A stretch of 64,000 bases of DNA from CAVYXK01 sp963708245 (lineage in GTDB: Bacteria; Pseudomonadota; Alphaproteobacteria; Acetobacterales; Acetobacteraceae), in contig OY970201.1 of the NCBI GenBank assembly GCA_963708245.1, forward strand, positions 7,998,001-8,062,000, written 5' to 3'. Each line of letters starts with the position of its first letter. Position 1 is the first letter of the stretch. The notes below the pieces were generated by a model. It saw only the letters and a list, made by a program, of their open reading frames with translations. It was not told where the DNA came from and did not search any database. A program made the translations under genes and the position numbers. Below, piece after piece: positions 50,894 through 59,851 of this stretch.

Positions 50894-52642
50894 CTACTCC
50901 ACCGGCGCGTGCCACGGGATCACGACCCGGCGCAGCGCCCGCACGGCGAAGCGGAAGCCGCAGCCAACTGCTGCCAACAGCAGCACCACCTCCGCGAACA
51001 GACCGTCGGTTTCGTCCAACTGCTGCAGCGCACCCGGATCGACTTTGCCGCCGGGCAGCTTCGGCAGGGCCGATACGATATGCAAGCGCGCCGGCAGCAT
51101 GAAGGAAGGCAGAGCGGCGCTCAGCCGCTTGGCCACTGTGTCCCGTAGTGCCGGCTCGACGGCGCCGGCTGGCACCACGAAGGCCACCAGGACGGGATCC
51201 CCCTCGGTTCGCCGCGCCAGTATGGCTGCATCGGAAACGCCGGACGTTTGCCGCAGCGCATGTTCCAACTCGGCCGGTTCGATGCGATTGCCGCGGATGC
51301 GGATCTGCTCGTCGATACGGCCAAGGAATTCCAGCAGGCCGTCCCGACGTCGGAGCACCAGATCGCCGGTACGCAGGATGGCGCCCGAGGGATCGTCCAG
51401 GTCCGCCAGCAGGCGACCCTGTACGCAACGCCCGTGCCGCCACTCGCCCAGGGAGAGCAGACGGCCTCGAACCCAGAGTTCACCGGGCTGATCGTCAGCC
51501 ACTGGTAAGCCGGCCGTGTCGGTGATGGCGAAGTCGTGTAACGGAACCGGGTAGCCGATTGGCAGCCGTGCGCCCGTACCGTCGAAGGTCGCCGGTACGA
51601 GCCATTCGGCCAGCCGCCCGCCCTCCGTCAGGCCATACCCGGTCCGAATCGCACAGCCGGGCGGCAGGATGCGGCGCCAGTTGCCGATGTCCTGGCGAAA
51701 CAACAATTCGCTCGTCGTAAATGCGCCGCGCACCGAGGCGAACGCCTCGCCGGCCCCGTCCAGCGCGAACAGCATGCGCAGCAGCACCGGCACGCCGCTG
51801 ATCGTGGTGATCTCGGCTTCAAGTGCCATGTCCAGCACGCGGCGTGCGCCAATGGCGGAAACGTCAGCCACATGCAGCGCGCTGCCCGATAACAGCGCGG
51901 CGAGGCAAACAATGAGGCCCGGACCGCTGCTCAGCGAATTGAGCAGCAGCATGCGGTCGGCCGGAGTTAGACGGAACCACTGCATTCTGAGTGCGGCGCT
52001 GGCCAACATCTGTCTTTGCGAGCGGACGATGCCCTTCGGACGGCCAGTGCTGCCGGAGGTATAGACGACGAGACAGGGGGCGTCCGGCGGTCCCGGCCGC
52101 GGCATGCCCGCCGTAGCGGCAGTGTCGGAGGCGTGTACCGGGATCAGCGGCAGGGCGTATGGCATGGCGGGCGCGGTACCGTCCGGCCCCAGGATCAGCC
52201 CGCCGGCGCCGGCATCCGCCAGGATGTCGGCCAGCCGCGCAGCCGGGTGGTGAGGGCTGAGGCTGAGGCAGGGGCGGCCAGCCGCCAGACACGCCAGGAT
52301 GCTGCAAGCCGCATCCACCGGGTCCGGCAGCAGTGTGGCGATAGCTGCGCCTGCCTCGGTCGCCGCGTCGATGCGGGCGGCCAGGGAAGCCGCCTGCTCG
52401 TGCAGTGCGCCATAGCTGACCCAATTCATGCCGGCCTGCACGGCAGGTGCTGCCGGCTGACGCCGCGCCACTGCGGCGAACAACTCGAAGAGCGGGTGCT
52501 CAAGCCACTCCTCGCCCGGATCAATCCCTGCCGGCGCGGGCGGGCCATCGAGACCGGCCGGAGCCGTTGTCGGCCGCCACCATGCGTGCGCAGCCGGCCG
52601 ATGCAAGTCTGCATTCGTGGCTTTCGCCGATGCGCTTTCCAT
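50894..52642 (-). CDS. stand-alone adenylation enzyme (NRPS-type, ANL superfamily)
   Basis: A 582-residue amino- or carboxylic-acid-activating enzyme that would form an acyl-adenylate from ATP. All core motifs are present: A3 VVYTSGSTGRPKG near residue 215, A5 TGYGLTEGG, A7 LRTGDLVLR, A8 GRIDEQIRIRGNRIEPAELE and the A10 lysine in LPKLPGGKVDPG near 530. It has no carrier domain: after A10 only about 45 residues follow, partly hydrophobic (FAEVVLLLAAVGCGF). The ATG at 52642 is chosen; the frame is open 88 codons further without similarity. It is divergent from the multidomain gene at 52815, sharing a 172-bp promoter region, and may load that protein's carrier domain. Confidence 0.85.
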   Translation of the reverse strand: MESASAKATNADLHRPAAHAWWRPTTAPAGLDGPPAPAGIDPGEEWLEHPLFELFAAVARRQPAAPAVQAGMNWVSYGALHEQAASLAARIDAATEAGAAIATLLPDPVDAACSILACLAAGRPCLSLSPHHPAARLADILADAGAGGLILGPDGTAPAMPYALPLIPVHASDTAATAGMPRPGPPDAPCLVVYTSGSTGRPKGIVRSQRQMLASAALRMQWFRLTPADRMLLLNSLSSGPGLIVCLAALLSGSALHVADVSAIGARRVLDMALEAEITTISGVPVLLRMLFALDGAGEAFASVRGAFTTSELLFRQDIGNWRRILPPGCAIRTGYGLTEGGRLAEWLVPATFDGTGARLPIGYPVPLHDFAITDTAGLPVADDQPGELWVRGRLLSLGEWRHGRCVQGRLLADLDDPSGAILRTGDLVLRRRDGLLEFLGRIDEQIRIRGNRIEPAELEHALRQTSGVSDAAILARRTEGDPVLVAFVVPAGAVEPALRDTVAKRLSAALPSFMLPARLHIVSALPKLPGGKVDPGALQQLDETDGLFAEVVLLLAAVGCGFRFAVRALRRVVIPWHAPVE

Positions 52643-52814
52643 TCGGCGTTTAGGATCCTTCCACCGAGGCGAAGTTGCCGTACCGCAATGCCGAACATAC
52701 GGCAGGCCGGGGGCACAGAGCCACGATCGGATTGCGCCAGTGCTTGCCTTCGTGGCGCGCGAGGGACGATGCTGTTCCGGCACGTCACGCCAGCAGGGCA
52801 TCCGACAGGACACA

Positions 52815-55397
52815 ATGAGCGGCAGCACGCATATCGTGTTCGGACGCCGCGGCAACAGCTTCCAGCATTTGCTGGGGGGCTGGTCACACGACGACGAACT
52901 CCGCACCTGGACGATCGGCCACGAGAGCTACGCGGTGCTGCCGTGCCCCCGCCGCCGCGCGACCTACCTGCTGACGATCACCGGGTTCGCTTTTACCGCT
53001 CCAGCAGTGCCGTTCCAGCGTCTGCTCGTCGAAGCGAACGGCAGCGAGGTGGGACGGTTCCTGCTCAACGGGCTGTTCAAGATCGAATGCGCGCTGCCCT
53101 GGAATGTGCTCGCCGACGCCAATGAGCTGTCGATCCGTTTCCGCCATCCGGATGCAGTCCGCCCCTGCGATGTCAGTGGCATCGACGATCGTCGGTGGAT
53201 TGCCGTCGGATTTCAGGAGTTGACTCTGAGCCGCCCGCCGGCCGGAGCCTTGGCGGTGCACCGGACAGATCCTGCGCCGCCCGCGGATGATGCGCTACCC
53301 GAGCCGTTGCTCCTCCACGAGCCGAATCCGCTGGGTCCGCAGGCCGTGCCGTTCCGACACATCAGTCCGGACTGGTCCAGCCGCCCGGTCTTTGCGCATT
53401 TCGCCGAAGTTGTCGCGCGCAACCCTGAGAAGGTGGCGATTCGCGATCACCATTTGGCCGTCACGTTCTTCGAAGCGATGCAGCACGTGACGGGGATCGC
53501 CGCGCGCATCGCAGGCGCGACAGTGCCGGGGGCGCGTGTTGCAATTTGTCTGCCCAACTCCATGTGGTTACCAGTGGCGGTGCTTGGCTGCCTGGCGGTT
53601 TGTCGGCCGTGTGCCCTAGTCGATCCAGAGCGCAACGAAACCATCGGCGACCCAGAGGCGACCTTGCGGCCTGCTCTGAAAATCGTACACGCGGCAATGC
53701 CGCCTGTGGTTGCCGATGTACCGCAGATCGTCCTGCCGGCGGAGGCACAACCGCCCGGCCAAATGGACGGGTGGGCCGAAACGGCAATCCAGGAGGCGGC
53801 ACTCCTCATCTCGTCCGGGCGTGGCCGCAGTCGCTGGATCGAGAGAAGTGAGGCGGCCGTTCTACTCGATATCGGTCTCTATATCGAGACTTGCCATCTC
53901 AATGACGGCGATCGACATCTCCCGCTCGCGCCACTGTCGTCGGCAGATGGGCTGCGAACCATGCTGGCAGCGCTGCTGACCGGTGGCGAGCTGCACTTGG
54001 TCGATCAACGCTCGCCGGGTTCTGCCGAGCTGCTCTCCGCGATGCGGCATGCGGCAACGACGGTCTGCAGCGGGCCTGCCTCGGCGCTCCTTTCGCTGGC
54101 ACGATTGCCCAGTGCGCGCCAGAGCTTCCGTGCCATGCGCCTCGTTCGCATCGATGACGGGCCGCTGCATTGGAACGATGTCACCGTGCTACGCACATTG
54201 CTGCCGGACGCCTGTCACATCCTCTATGCCTACAGTCAGGCAGAGACCTTCACCTGCATCCAGCAGTTCGTCACCACGCCCCCTGCCGGCGCCAGAGATA
54301 CCGTGCCTGCTGGTTTTGCGCTGCCCGGCTTCGCGGTGTCTGTGATCGACCTGAGTGGCGCCGCGGTCCCTGACGGCGAGGTGGGCGAGCTCGTGGTGGG
54401 CGGGGCGTTCATCCTCGACGGCGTGCATACCGGACAAATGGCTCGCCGCAGCGGCAACGGGCTTTACGAGTTTGTTCAGCACTCCGATCTGCCCGTCGTC
54501 TCGATGACGGCGGGCTTCGATATCAACCGTGATCCCGTGCTTCGCGATGCGGTGCGCGCGGCCTGGCAATCCGTACTCGGCGTCCTTCCGCGCACGGATG
54601 AAACCTTTGCCTCGGCTGGCGGCGACTCGCTCAAGCTGCTCGAGTTCGCGGTGGAGGTTGAGCATCGGCTCGGGCGACGGCTACCGATGTCGCTGCTCGC
54701 ATTGCAGATGGGGGCGGAGGAGATCGCCGCAGCGTTGGCGGCCCCGAACGCCGCAGCGGGCAGCACGCTTTCGCTGCTCGCTCACGAGCTGATGCTGCGC
54801 TTCGAGAGCCTGGGTGGCAATTGCGAGTTCGGGTGGGCCCAACGCGCCTGCCAGGTCGAACCGTACAGTTTGCTGCGCTTCACCGGTACCACGGCGACCG
54901 GGCTAATCGCCGCTCTGGAGAGCGGGTTCGAGGGTTTCGGCGATCCCGCGACCCTCCGTATCACCGTAAGGCCGGATGGCGAGTACTCTGTCCACGAGAC
55001 TCGTTCCGGCTTCGAGTTTCACACCGATGTCAAGGTCCATCAGGTCGCCGCGAATGACATACTGGCTCGGGAGTCCAAGCGACTTGGCTTCCTTACCGAT
55101 CGAATGCGGGACGGCCTGCGGCGCGCACGGAATATTCTTGTTTACCGTTCGCGAGGTCCTCACGAGGATAATGCCATGCTGGCGGTTCACCGAGGCCTGC
55201 GGCGGTACGGGCCGAACCGGCTGGTCTGGGCTGTCTCCGCGGATGCAGAGCATCCGAGCGGCAGCGCGCGGCAGATCACTGAGAACCTAGTGCTGGGATA
55301 TGTCGATCCACTCGCCATGGCGGAGCCGGGGCAACCGGTGCTGGTCGAATCCTGGCTCCAACTTTGTGCCACTGCTCGTCGTCTGCTTTCTCACTGA
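52815..55397 (+). CDS. beta-sandwich / degenerate adenylation / carrier / NCEFG-domain fusion protein
   Basis: An 860-residue protein with an unusual domain order. Residues about 1-150 (SFQHLLGGWSHDDELRTWTI to DRRWIAVGFQEL) look like a beta-sandwich seen in alphaproteobacterial surface-sugar proteins. About 185-560 is an adenylation-like region that has lost the A3 loop (it reads LLISSGRGRSRW), the A7 and A8 motifs and the whole C-terminal subdomain. Residues about 565-635 form a carrier domain with Ser605 in FASAGGDSLKLLE, the phosphopantetheine site. The last 200 residues (FESLGGNCEFGWAQRACQVE, then FHTDVKVHQVAANDIL) form an uncharacterised domain found in polysaccharide-related proteins. 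There is no signal peptide. It is divergent from the intact adenylation gene, its likely partner. Confidence 0.82.
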   Translation: MSGSTHIVFGRRGNSFQHLLGGWSHDDELRTWTIGHESYAVLPCPRRRATYLLTITGFAFTAPAVPFQRLLVEANGSEVGRFLLNGLFKIECALPWNVLADANELSIRFRHPDAVRPCDVSGIDDRRWIAVGFQELTLSRPPAGALAVHRTDPAPPADDALPEPLLLHEPNPLGPQAVPFRHISPDWSSRPVFAHFAEVVARNPEKVAIRDHHLAVTFFEAMQHVTGIAARIAGATVPGARVAICLPNSMWLPVAVLGCLAVCRPCALVDPERNETIGDPEATLRPALKIVHAAMPPVVADVPQIVLPAEAQPPGQMDGWAETAIQEAALLISSGRGRSRWIERSEAAVLLDIGLYIETCHLNDGDRHLPLAPLSSADGLRTMLAALLTGGELHLVDQRSPGSAELLSAMRHAATTVCSGPASALLSLARLPSARQSFRAMRLVRIDDGPLHWNDVTVLRTLLPDACHILYAYSQAETFTCIQQFVTTPPAGARDTVPAGFALPGFAVSVIDLSGAAVPDGEVGELVVGGAFILDGVHTGQMARRSGNGLYEFVQHSDLPVVSMTAGFDINRDPVLRDAVRAAWQSVLGVLPRTDETFASAGGDSLKLLEFAVEVEHRLGRRLPMSLLALQMGAEEIAAALAAPNAAAGSTLSLLAHELMLRFESLGGNCEFGWAQRACQVEPYSLLRFTGTTATGLIAALESGFEGFGDPATLRITVRPDGEYSVHETRSGFEFHTDVKVHQVAANDILARESKRLGFLTDRMRDGLRRARNILVYRSRGPHEDNAMLAVHRGLRRYGPNRLVWAVSADAEHPSGSARQITENLVLGYVDPLAMAEPGQPVLVESWLQLCATARRLLSH

Positions 55398-55509
55398 AGC
55401 AGCTAACCGAAGCGCGCCCCAAAGTGGCGCCGCACCCTCTGGACCCTTAGTTCACGAAACGCACGATCATCTATACCAAGCTCCAGCGCAGACTGGTCGG
55501 CATCGGTGA

Positions 55510-57168
55510 TCACGGCAATGCTGGCCGCCACGCATCGGCAAAGCCGCGCACGCGCGGTAGCAGGATCATGTCCCATGGGCTCGGCATCTCGCCCACCGGT
55601 ACATGCACAAGACCCGGCGCGTTCGCCGCGAACGCCTCGCGCAACGCGCGCTCCAGCATCTCCGGCGTCGTCGCGCGCCAGGCGCGCACTCCGAAGCTCT
55701 CTGCGAATGAAACGAAATTCGGGTTGGCCAGGTCGCTGGCGATCAGCCGGTTGCCGTACTGCTCGCGCTGGATGCGCCGCACATTGCCGAACGCGCCGTC
55801 GTCGAAGACCACCGTTACGACCGGCAGCTTGTGCCGCACCGCCGTCGCCAGCTCCTGCGCCTGGTACATGAATCCGCCATCGCCGGCGACCGCAACCACC
55901 TTACGTCCCGGCAGCGCCGCCTGCACGCCGAGCGCGACGCCATAGCTCCAGCCTAGCGTGTCCTGATGCCCGGGTGAAAGATACGTCCGCGGCGCATAGA
56001 CGGGGAACGCCAAGCAACTCGCGAACCCGACCTGGGTGACATCCTCCACATAGATCCCATCATCCGGCAGCGCTGCACGAATCGCGCGCAGGAATCCCAT
56101 TTGCGGTTCCAGCCGCGCCAGACGCTCCTCGAACCACATGCGATGTGCCCGCATCTCTGCGTCGCGTCGCGGCCTATCGCGGTTGTGCGCCGGCAACTCG
56201 GCCAACAGCGCGCGCAGCACCGTCGCCGCATCGCCCAGCAGCGAGCAGGCCGGACGCCGAAACCGCGCCGGCTCGTCAGGGTCGATGTCGAGCCGCACGA
56301 TCGGCAGCCCGTCATCCACCCCCCAGTTGCTTTGCTGCCAGTAAAGCCGCGTGCCCACCGCCAGCACCGCATCCGCATCCTTCCAGTAGCGATGCCCCTC
56401 GGTGAACGACACGGCGAGCCGATGCGTCGTCGGAATTGCGCCGCGGCCGCGGCGGAACGATGACACCGGCGCCTCCAGCGCTTCGGCGACCGCAAGCAAC
56501 TCCGCGCCGGCATCCAGTGCCCCGCCGCCGGCCACGATCAGCGGACGCTCGGCCCGCCCGAGGATCGCCGCCGCCCGCGACACCGCCTCGGAATCGACCG
56601 GTGGAACCCTGCGTGGCGCGATCGGCGGAAATTCTACCGTGCCGACCTCCCCCCAAGTGTCGATCGCACATTCCAGCGCAACCGGTCGTGCACGTCCCGA
56701 CGTCGCGGCGCAGACCGCTTCGGCCACCAACTGCGGTGCCTCGTGCGGCGCACGGATGCGGGCGGCGTGCTTGGTGATGTGCCGCAGAAGCCCAAGCTGG
56801 TCCGCGATCTCGTGCAGATGCCCGTGCCCCTGGTCGATTGCAAAGGAAGCGATCTGTCCGGCCAACGCGATCACCGGCGCTCCCATCCCGTAGGCCGTCA
56901 GCAGCGCCGCCGAGGCATTCAGCAGTCCCGGCCCTGGCACGGTGGCAAAGACCTGCGGGCGTCCGGTTACCAGTGCGGCGCCGAGCGCCATGTAAGCCGA
57001 AGTCTGCTCGTGTCGCGGATGCAGCACGCGAAAGCGCCCCTCGGCCCGCTGCGCCGCGTCGAACAGATGGTCATTGTGCACGCCGGGAAGCGCATAGAGC
57101 GTGTCGATCCCGTGCCGGATCAGGCTTTCGACCACCGCTTCGGCAGTGGTCATGCGCGCGGCGCTCAT
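55510..57168 (-). CDS. acetolactate-synthase-like ThDP-dependent enzyme
   Basis: A 552-residue ThDP enzyme of the pyruvate-oxidase/acetolactate-synthase superfamily. The N-terminal PYR domain has the catalytic Glu in VLHPRHEQTSAYMA and ends GPGLLNASAALL; the central domain is Rossmann-like (RPLIVAGGGALDAG). The C-terminal PP domain has VAVAGDGGFMYQAQELATAV with the Gly-Asp-Gly Mg-ThDP motif. It lacks features that would mark true acetolactate synthase (no small subunit nearby), so its substrate is open; benzoylformate- or oxalyl-CoA-type decarboxylases are alternatives. Its ATG overlaps the stop of the glucosidase gene upstream, so the two are co-translated. Confidence 0.85.
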   Translation of the reverse strand: MSAARMTTAEAVVESLIRHGIDTLYALPGVHNDHLFDAAQRAEGRFRVLHPRHEQTSAYMALGAALVTGRPQVFATVPGPGLLNASAALLTAYGMGAPVIALAGQIASFAIDQGHGHLHEIADQLGLLRHITKHAARIRAPHEAPQLVAEAVCAATSGRARPVALECAIDTWGEVGTVEFPPIAPRRVPPVDSEAVSRAAAILGRAERPLIVAGGGALDAGAELLAVAEALEAPVSSFRRGRGAIPTTHRLAVSFTEGHRYWKDADAVLAVGTRLYWQQSNWGVDDGLPIVRLDIDPDEPARFRRPACSLLGDAATVLRALLAELPAHNRDRPRRDAEMRAHRMWFEERLARLEPQMGFLRAIRAALPDDGIYVEDVTQVGFASCLAFPVYAPRTYLSPGHQDTLGWSYGVALGVQAALPGRKVVAVAGDGGFMYQAQELATAVRHKLPVVTVVFDDGAFGNVRRIQREQYGNRLIASDLANPNFVSFAESFGVRAWRATTPEMLERALREAFAANAPGLVHVPVGEMPSPWDMILLPRVRGFADAWRPALP

Positions 57169-59339
57169 GCCGCACAGCCATTACGCAGAAGCCGCAGGAA
57201 ACAGCGTGTGCTGCGTTCCTCGACGGTCGTCGGGTCGCCACGCAACACCTCAAAATGTGTTTCTTCGTCGTCACGCCAGAAGCGTACGTCGAGCTTCTGC
57301 TTGCCGAGTCTGAGATCATACAGCGTCACATCGGGCAGCCACTCCGGCAACCACGGATCGACATAGAGCCGCCCGCGCGGTGCATCGGGCTGGATGCCTA
57401 GCAGGACCTGCAGCAGCATGAAGGCAGTTCCGGCCGCCCAGGCCTGCGGCACGTTGGCGCCCGGATATTGCACCGGGAACGAACCCGGTGTCCTCTCGAT
57501 ACCGGAATACAGCTCTGGCACCTGGTACAGCAGGAAATGGCTCGCCGCGGTGATGATGTCGTGCGCGATCTCCGCTGCCTCGCGGACGAATCCGTAACGC
57601 CTGAAACCCTCGGCAATCAGGCCGTTGTCGTGCGGCCAAACCGACCCGTTCTGGTACGAGTGGGGGTTGTAGGCGGGATGCTCGGACGACAACGTGCGAA
57701 TGCCCCAGCCGCTATTCATGTCGGGCGCCATAAGCCGCGCTACCACGCGGCCGGCCCGCTCTTCCGGCACGATGCCGGAGAACAGCAGATGCCCGGGATT
57801 GGATGCTACCGTCCAGACCGGCCGCTTCTGCCCGTCCAGCATATAAGCGTAAAAGCCGCTCCGCTCGTCCCAGAAACGATCGTTGACGCGCTGGAAAAGC
57901 TGTGCCGCCTTCGCCCGCAGTGCCCCGGCGTGATCAGGTCGATCGAGAGCGTCGTAGATCTCGGCCATGCGCAGCCAGGCAGCGTACACATAGCCCTGCA
58001 GCTCGCATAACGCCTTCGGGCCTCTCACCCGTGTGCCGTCAGTATAGACCATGGCGTCCTCGGCGTCCTTCCAGGCCATGTTCTCATACCCGGCCGGCGA
58101 TCGCGTCTGGTACTCCTGAAATCCGTCGCCGTCGCGGTCGCCCCAGTTATCGATCCAGTCCAGCGCCGCTTCGGCATGCGGCAGATACCGCTCCAACAGC
58201 GCATCGTCGCCGGTGGCGCGCCACGTGGCATGCAGCACGATCAGGTAGAGCATCGTAGCGTCGGCAGTACCGTAATACGGCGTGTGCGGGATCAGTCCGA
58301 AATGTGCCAGCTCGCCGTAGCGCAGCTCATGCAGGATCTTGCCCGGCTCGGCATCGCGATAGTCGTCCCGCTCCCGCGCCTGCAAACGCCCGAGCACGTC
58401 GAGCGCGCCGCGGGCGAATTCCGGATAGACCAGCATGTTCTGCAACGAGACGATCAGGCTGTCGCGGCCGAACAGGGCGACGAACCAGGGCAGCCCGGCG
58501 GCCGGGACGAACACCATGTGGTCGGTCCCCTCGGCCGGTAGCCGAAGCGCCGCCATGTCCTCGATGGCCTGCTCGTAGAAATGCCGGAAATCCTCGTTCG
58601 AGGTGCGGATCTTCAGCACCCGCCGCCGCCACTCCAGCGCCTCCTTTGCGTGCTGGGATTCGTTCGCGAGATGCGTACAGTCGGGCGAACCAGGGTAACT
58701 CTTGTCGCCGTCGACCAGCTCATACAGCAGACAGGCATGCCAGCTCGCGCCGGGGTCGAGCCGGATCTCGAAGCTCAGCCGGCCGTTGGCATAAACCGCC
58801 TGGGACGCGTCGCAATGCGCGGCGACGTTCACCGCGCGCAGAAAGTCACGGTTGCAATAGGTTGTGCACAGAACCTGGCTGCTCTCCGCCCAGTCGGTGC
58901 TGATGCGGCCGCGTCGAACAATCTTCTGCTGCTTGACCTCGAATAGGTCGGCGAAGTCGGAGCGAAACGCGATCTCCAGGTTGAAGCGCACCGGCTTCGT
59001 GCTGTGATTCGTCAGGTCGAAATCCTCGTGCAGCCCGCCCGCCACCGCACGACCTAACTTGAGCCCGAGGCTACGCGCGGCGATCGCCCCGTCCTCGGTC
59101 AGGATGTCGCGATTGGCCAGAAAAATCTGTGCGCTGTCATAGGTCACTGCGCCGCCGCTCAGAACCTCCCACGGCTCGCCATTGGCGTAGACCGCCCAGG
59201 CGCTGATCAGCCGCGTGTCGAAGAAATAGAGCCCGTGGTCAGATGGCCACTCGATCTGACCGTCTGGTCGTGTGACCAGCACCGTATGGCCCTGATGAAT
59301 GGAAATCTGCGGCGGGCCGACCTCGACCTTGAACGACAT
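57165..59339 (-). CDS. amylo-alpha-1,6-glucosidase / glycogen-debranching-type protein (copy 2)
   Basis: A 724-residue paralogue of the protein encoded at 34442-36589, alignable end to end. The N-terminal domain opens VEVGPPQISIHQGHTVLVTR. The helical barrel has LPWFVALFGRDSLIVSLQN, GKILHELRYGELAHFGLIPH, QTRSPAGYENMAWKDAED and NGSVWPHDNGLIAEGF. The expected reaction is release of glucose from alpha-1,6 branches or related glucosides. The ATG at 59339 is chosen for GAGGAG six bases upstream, excluding a TTG two codons earlier. It overlaps the ThDP-enzyme gene (ATGA), a different partner from copy 1. Confidence 0.85.
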   Translation of the reverse strand: MSFKVEVGPPQISIHQGHTVLVTRPDGQIEWPSDHGLYFFDTRLISAWAVYANGEPWEVLSGGAVTYDSAQIFLANRDILTEDGAIAARSLGLKLGRAVAGGLHEDFDLTNHSTKPVRFNLEIAFRSDFADLFEVKQQKIVRRGRISTDWAESSQVLCTTYCNRDFLRAVNVAAHCDASQAVYANGRLSFEIRLDPGASWHACLLYELVDGDKSYPGSPDCTHLANESQHAKEALEWRRRVLKIRTSNEDFRHFYEQAIEDMAALRLPAEGTDHMVFVPAAGLPWFVALFGRDSLIVSLQNMLVYPEFARGALDVLGRLQARERDDYRDAEPGKILHELRYGELAHFGLIPHTPYYGTADATMLYLIVLHATWRATGDDALLERYLPHAEAALDWIDNWGDRDGDGFQEYQTRSPAGYENMAWKDAEDAMVYTDGTRVRGPKALCELQGYVYAAWLRMAEIYDALDRPDHAGALRAKAAQLFQRVNDRFWDERSGFYAYMLDGQKRPVWTVASNPGHLLFSGIVPEERAGRVVARLMAPDMNSGWGIRTLSSEHPAYNPHSYQNGSVWPHDNGLIAEGFRRYGFVREAAEIAHDIITAASHFLLYQVPELYSGIERTPGSFPVQYPGANVPQAWAAGTAFMLLQVLLGIQPDAPRGRLYVDPWLPEWLPDVTLYDLRLGKQKLDVRFWRDDEETHFEVLRGDPTTVEERSTRCFLRLLRNGCAA

Positions 59340-59371
59340 GCACAACTCCTCATGGCCTGGGCCACGGGGGT

Positions 59372-59851
59372 TTAACCGTCGGAGGCCACCCCGGTCAGGC
59401 GCTTCAGCATAAATACTCGATCATAGCCGCCCTGGCTGGCGCGGGCGTACTCTTCCCAGCCATGCGCACGGTAGATCGCCAGGTTCTCGTGCATCTTCTC
59501 GTGCGTGTAGAGCCGTAGCTCGCGATACCCGCGCCGAGCCGCCTCTGCGTCGGCAAAGCCAAGCAGTCGGCGACCGTACCCGCAACCCTGCCGGCCGGGC
59601 GCAACCGCGATATTGTCGAGCAACAGGTGGTCCGGCTCGGAAACCAGGACCAACACGCCGGCGATCGCGCCCGCCTCGGTCAGCACCCACGCCTCACCGG
59701 CGGCGATCCGCTGGGCGTAGTCGTCCAGCATTGGGCCGGGCGGCTTGCCGATGCGGGGAATATACTTGGCATAGGCGTCACGGACGATCCGCTCGACCGC
59801 CGGCTGGTCCTCCGCGACGGCGAGCCGGATCTCTGCCGCGGTGCCGCTCAC
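59372..59851 (-). CDS. GNAT-family N-acetyltransferase
   Basis: A 159-residue single-domain acetyltransferase using acetyl-CoA. EIRLAVAEDQPAVERIV is the first strand and helix, LLLDNIAVAPGRQGCGYGRR is the pyrophosphate-binding loop (Arg/Gln-x-x-Gly-x-Gly/Tyr), and ELRLYTHEKMHENLAIYRAH is the last conserved segment. The acceptor is unknown. The GTG at 59851 is the start because it overlaps the stop of the PDZ-membrane gene (GTGA) and places the domain at the N-terminus; the frame is open far upstream but only as antisense of conserved sequence. Confidence 0.88.
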   Translation of the reverse strand: MSGTAAEIRLAVAEDQPAVERIVRDAYAKYIPRIGKPPGPMLDDYAQRIAAGEAWVLTEAGAIAGVLVLVSEPDHLLLDNIAVAPGRQGCGYGRRLLGFADAEAARRGYRELRLYTHEKMHENLAIYRAHGWEEYARASQGGYDRVFMLKRLTGVASDG

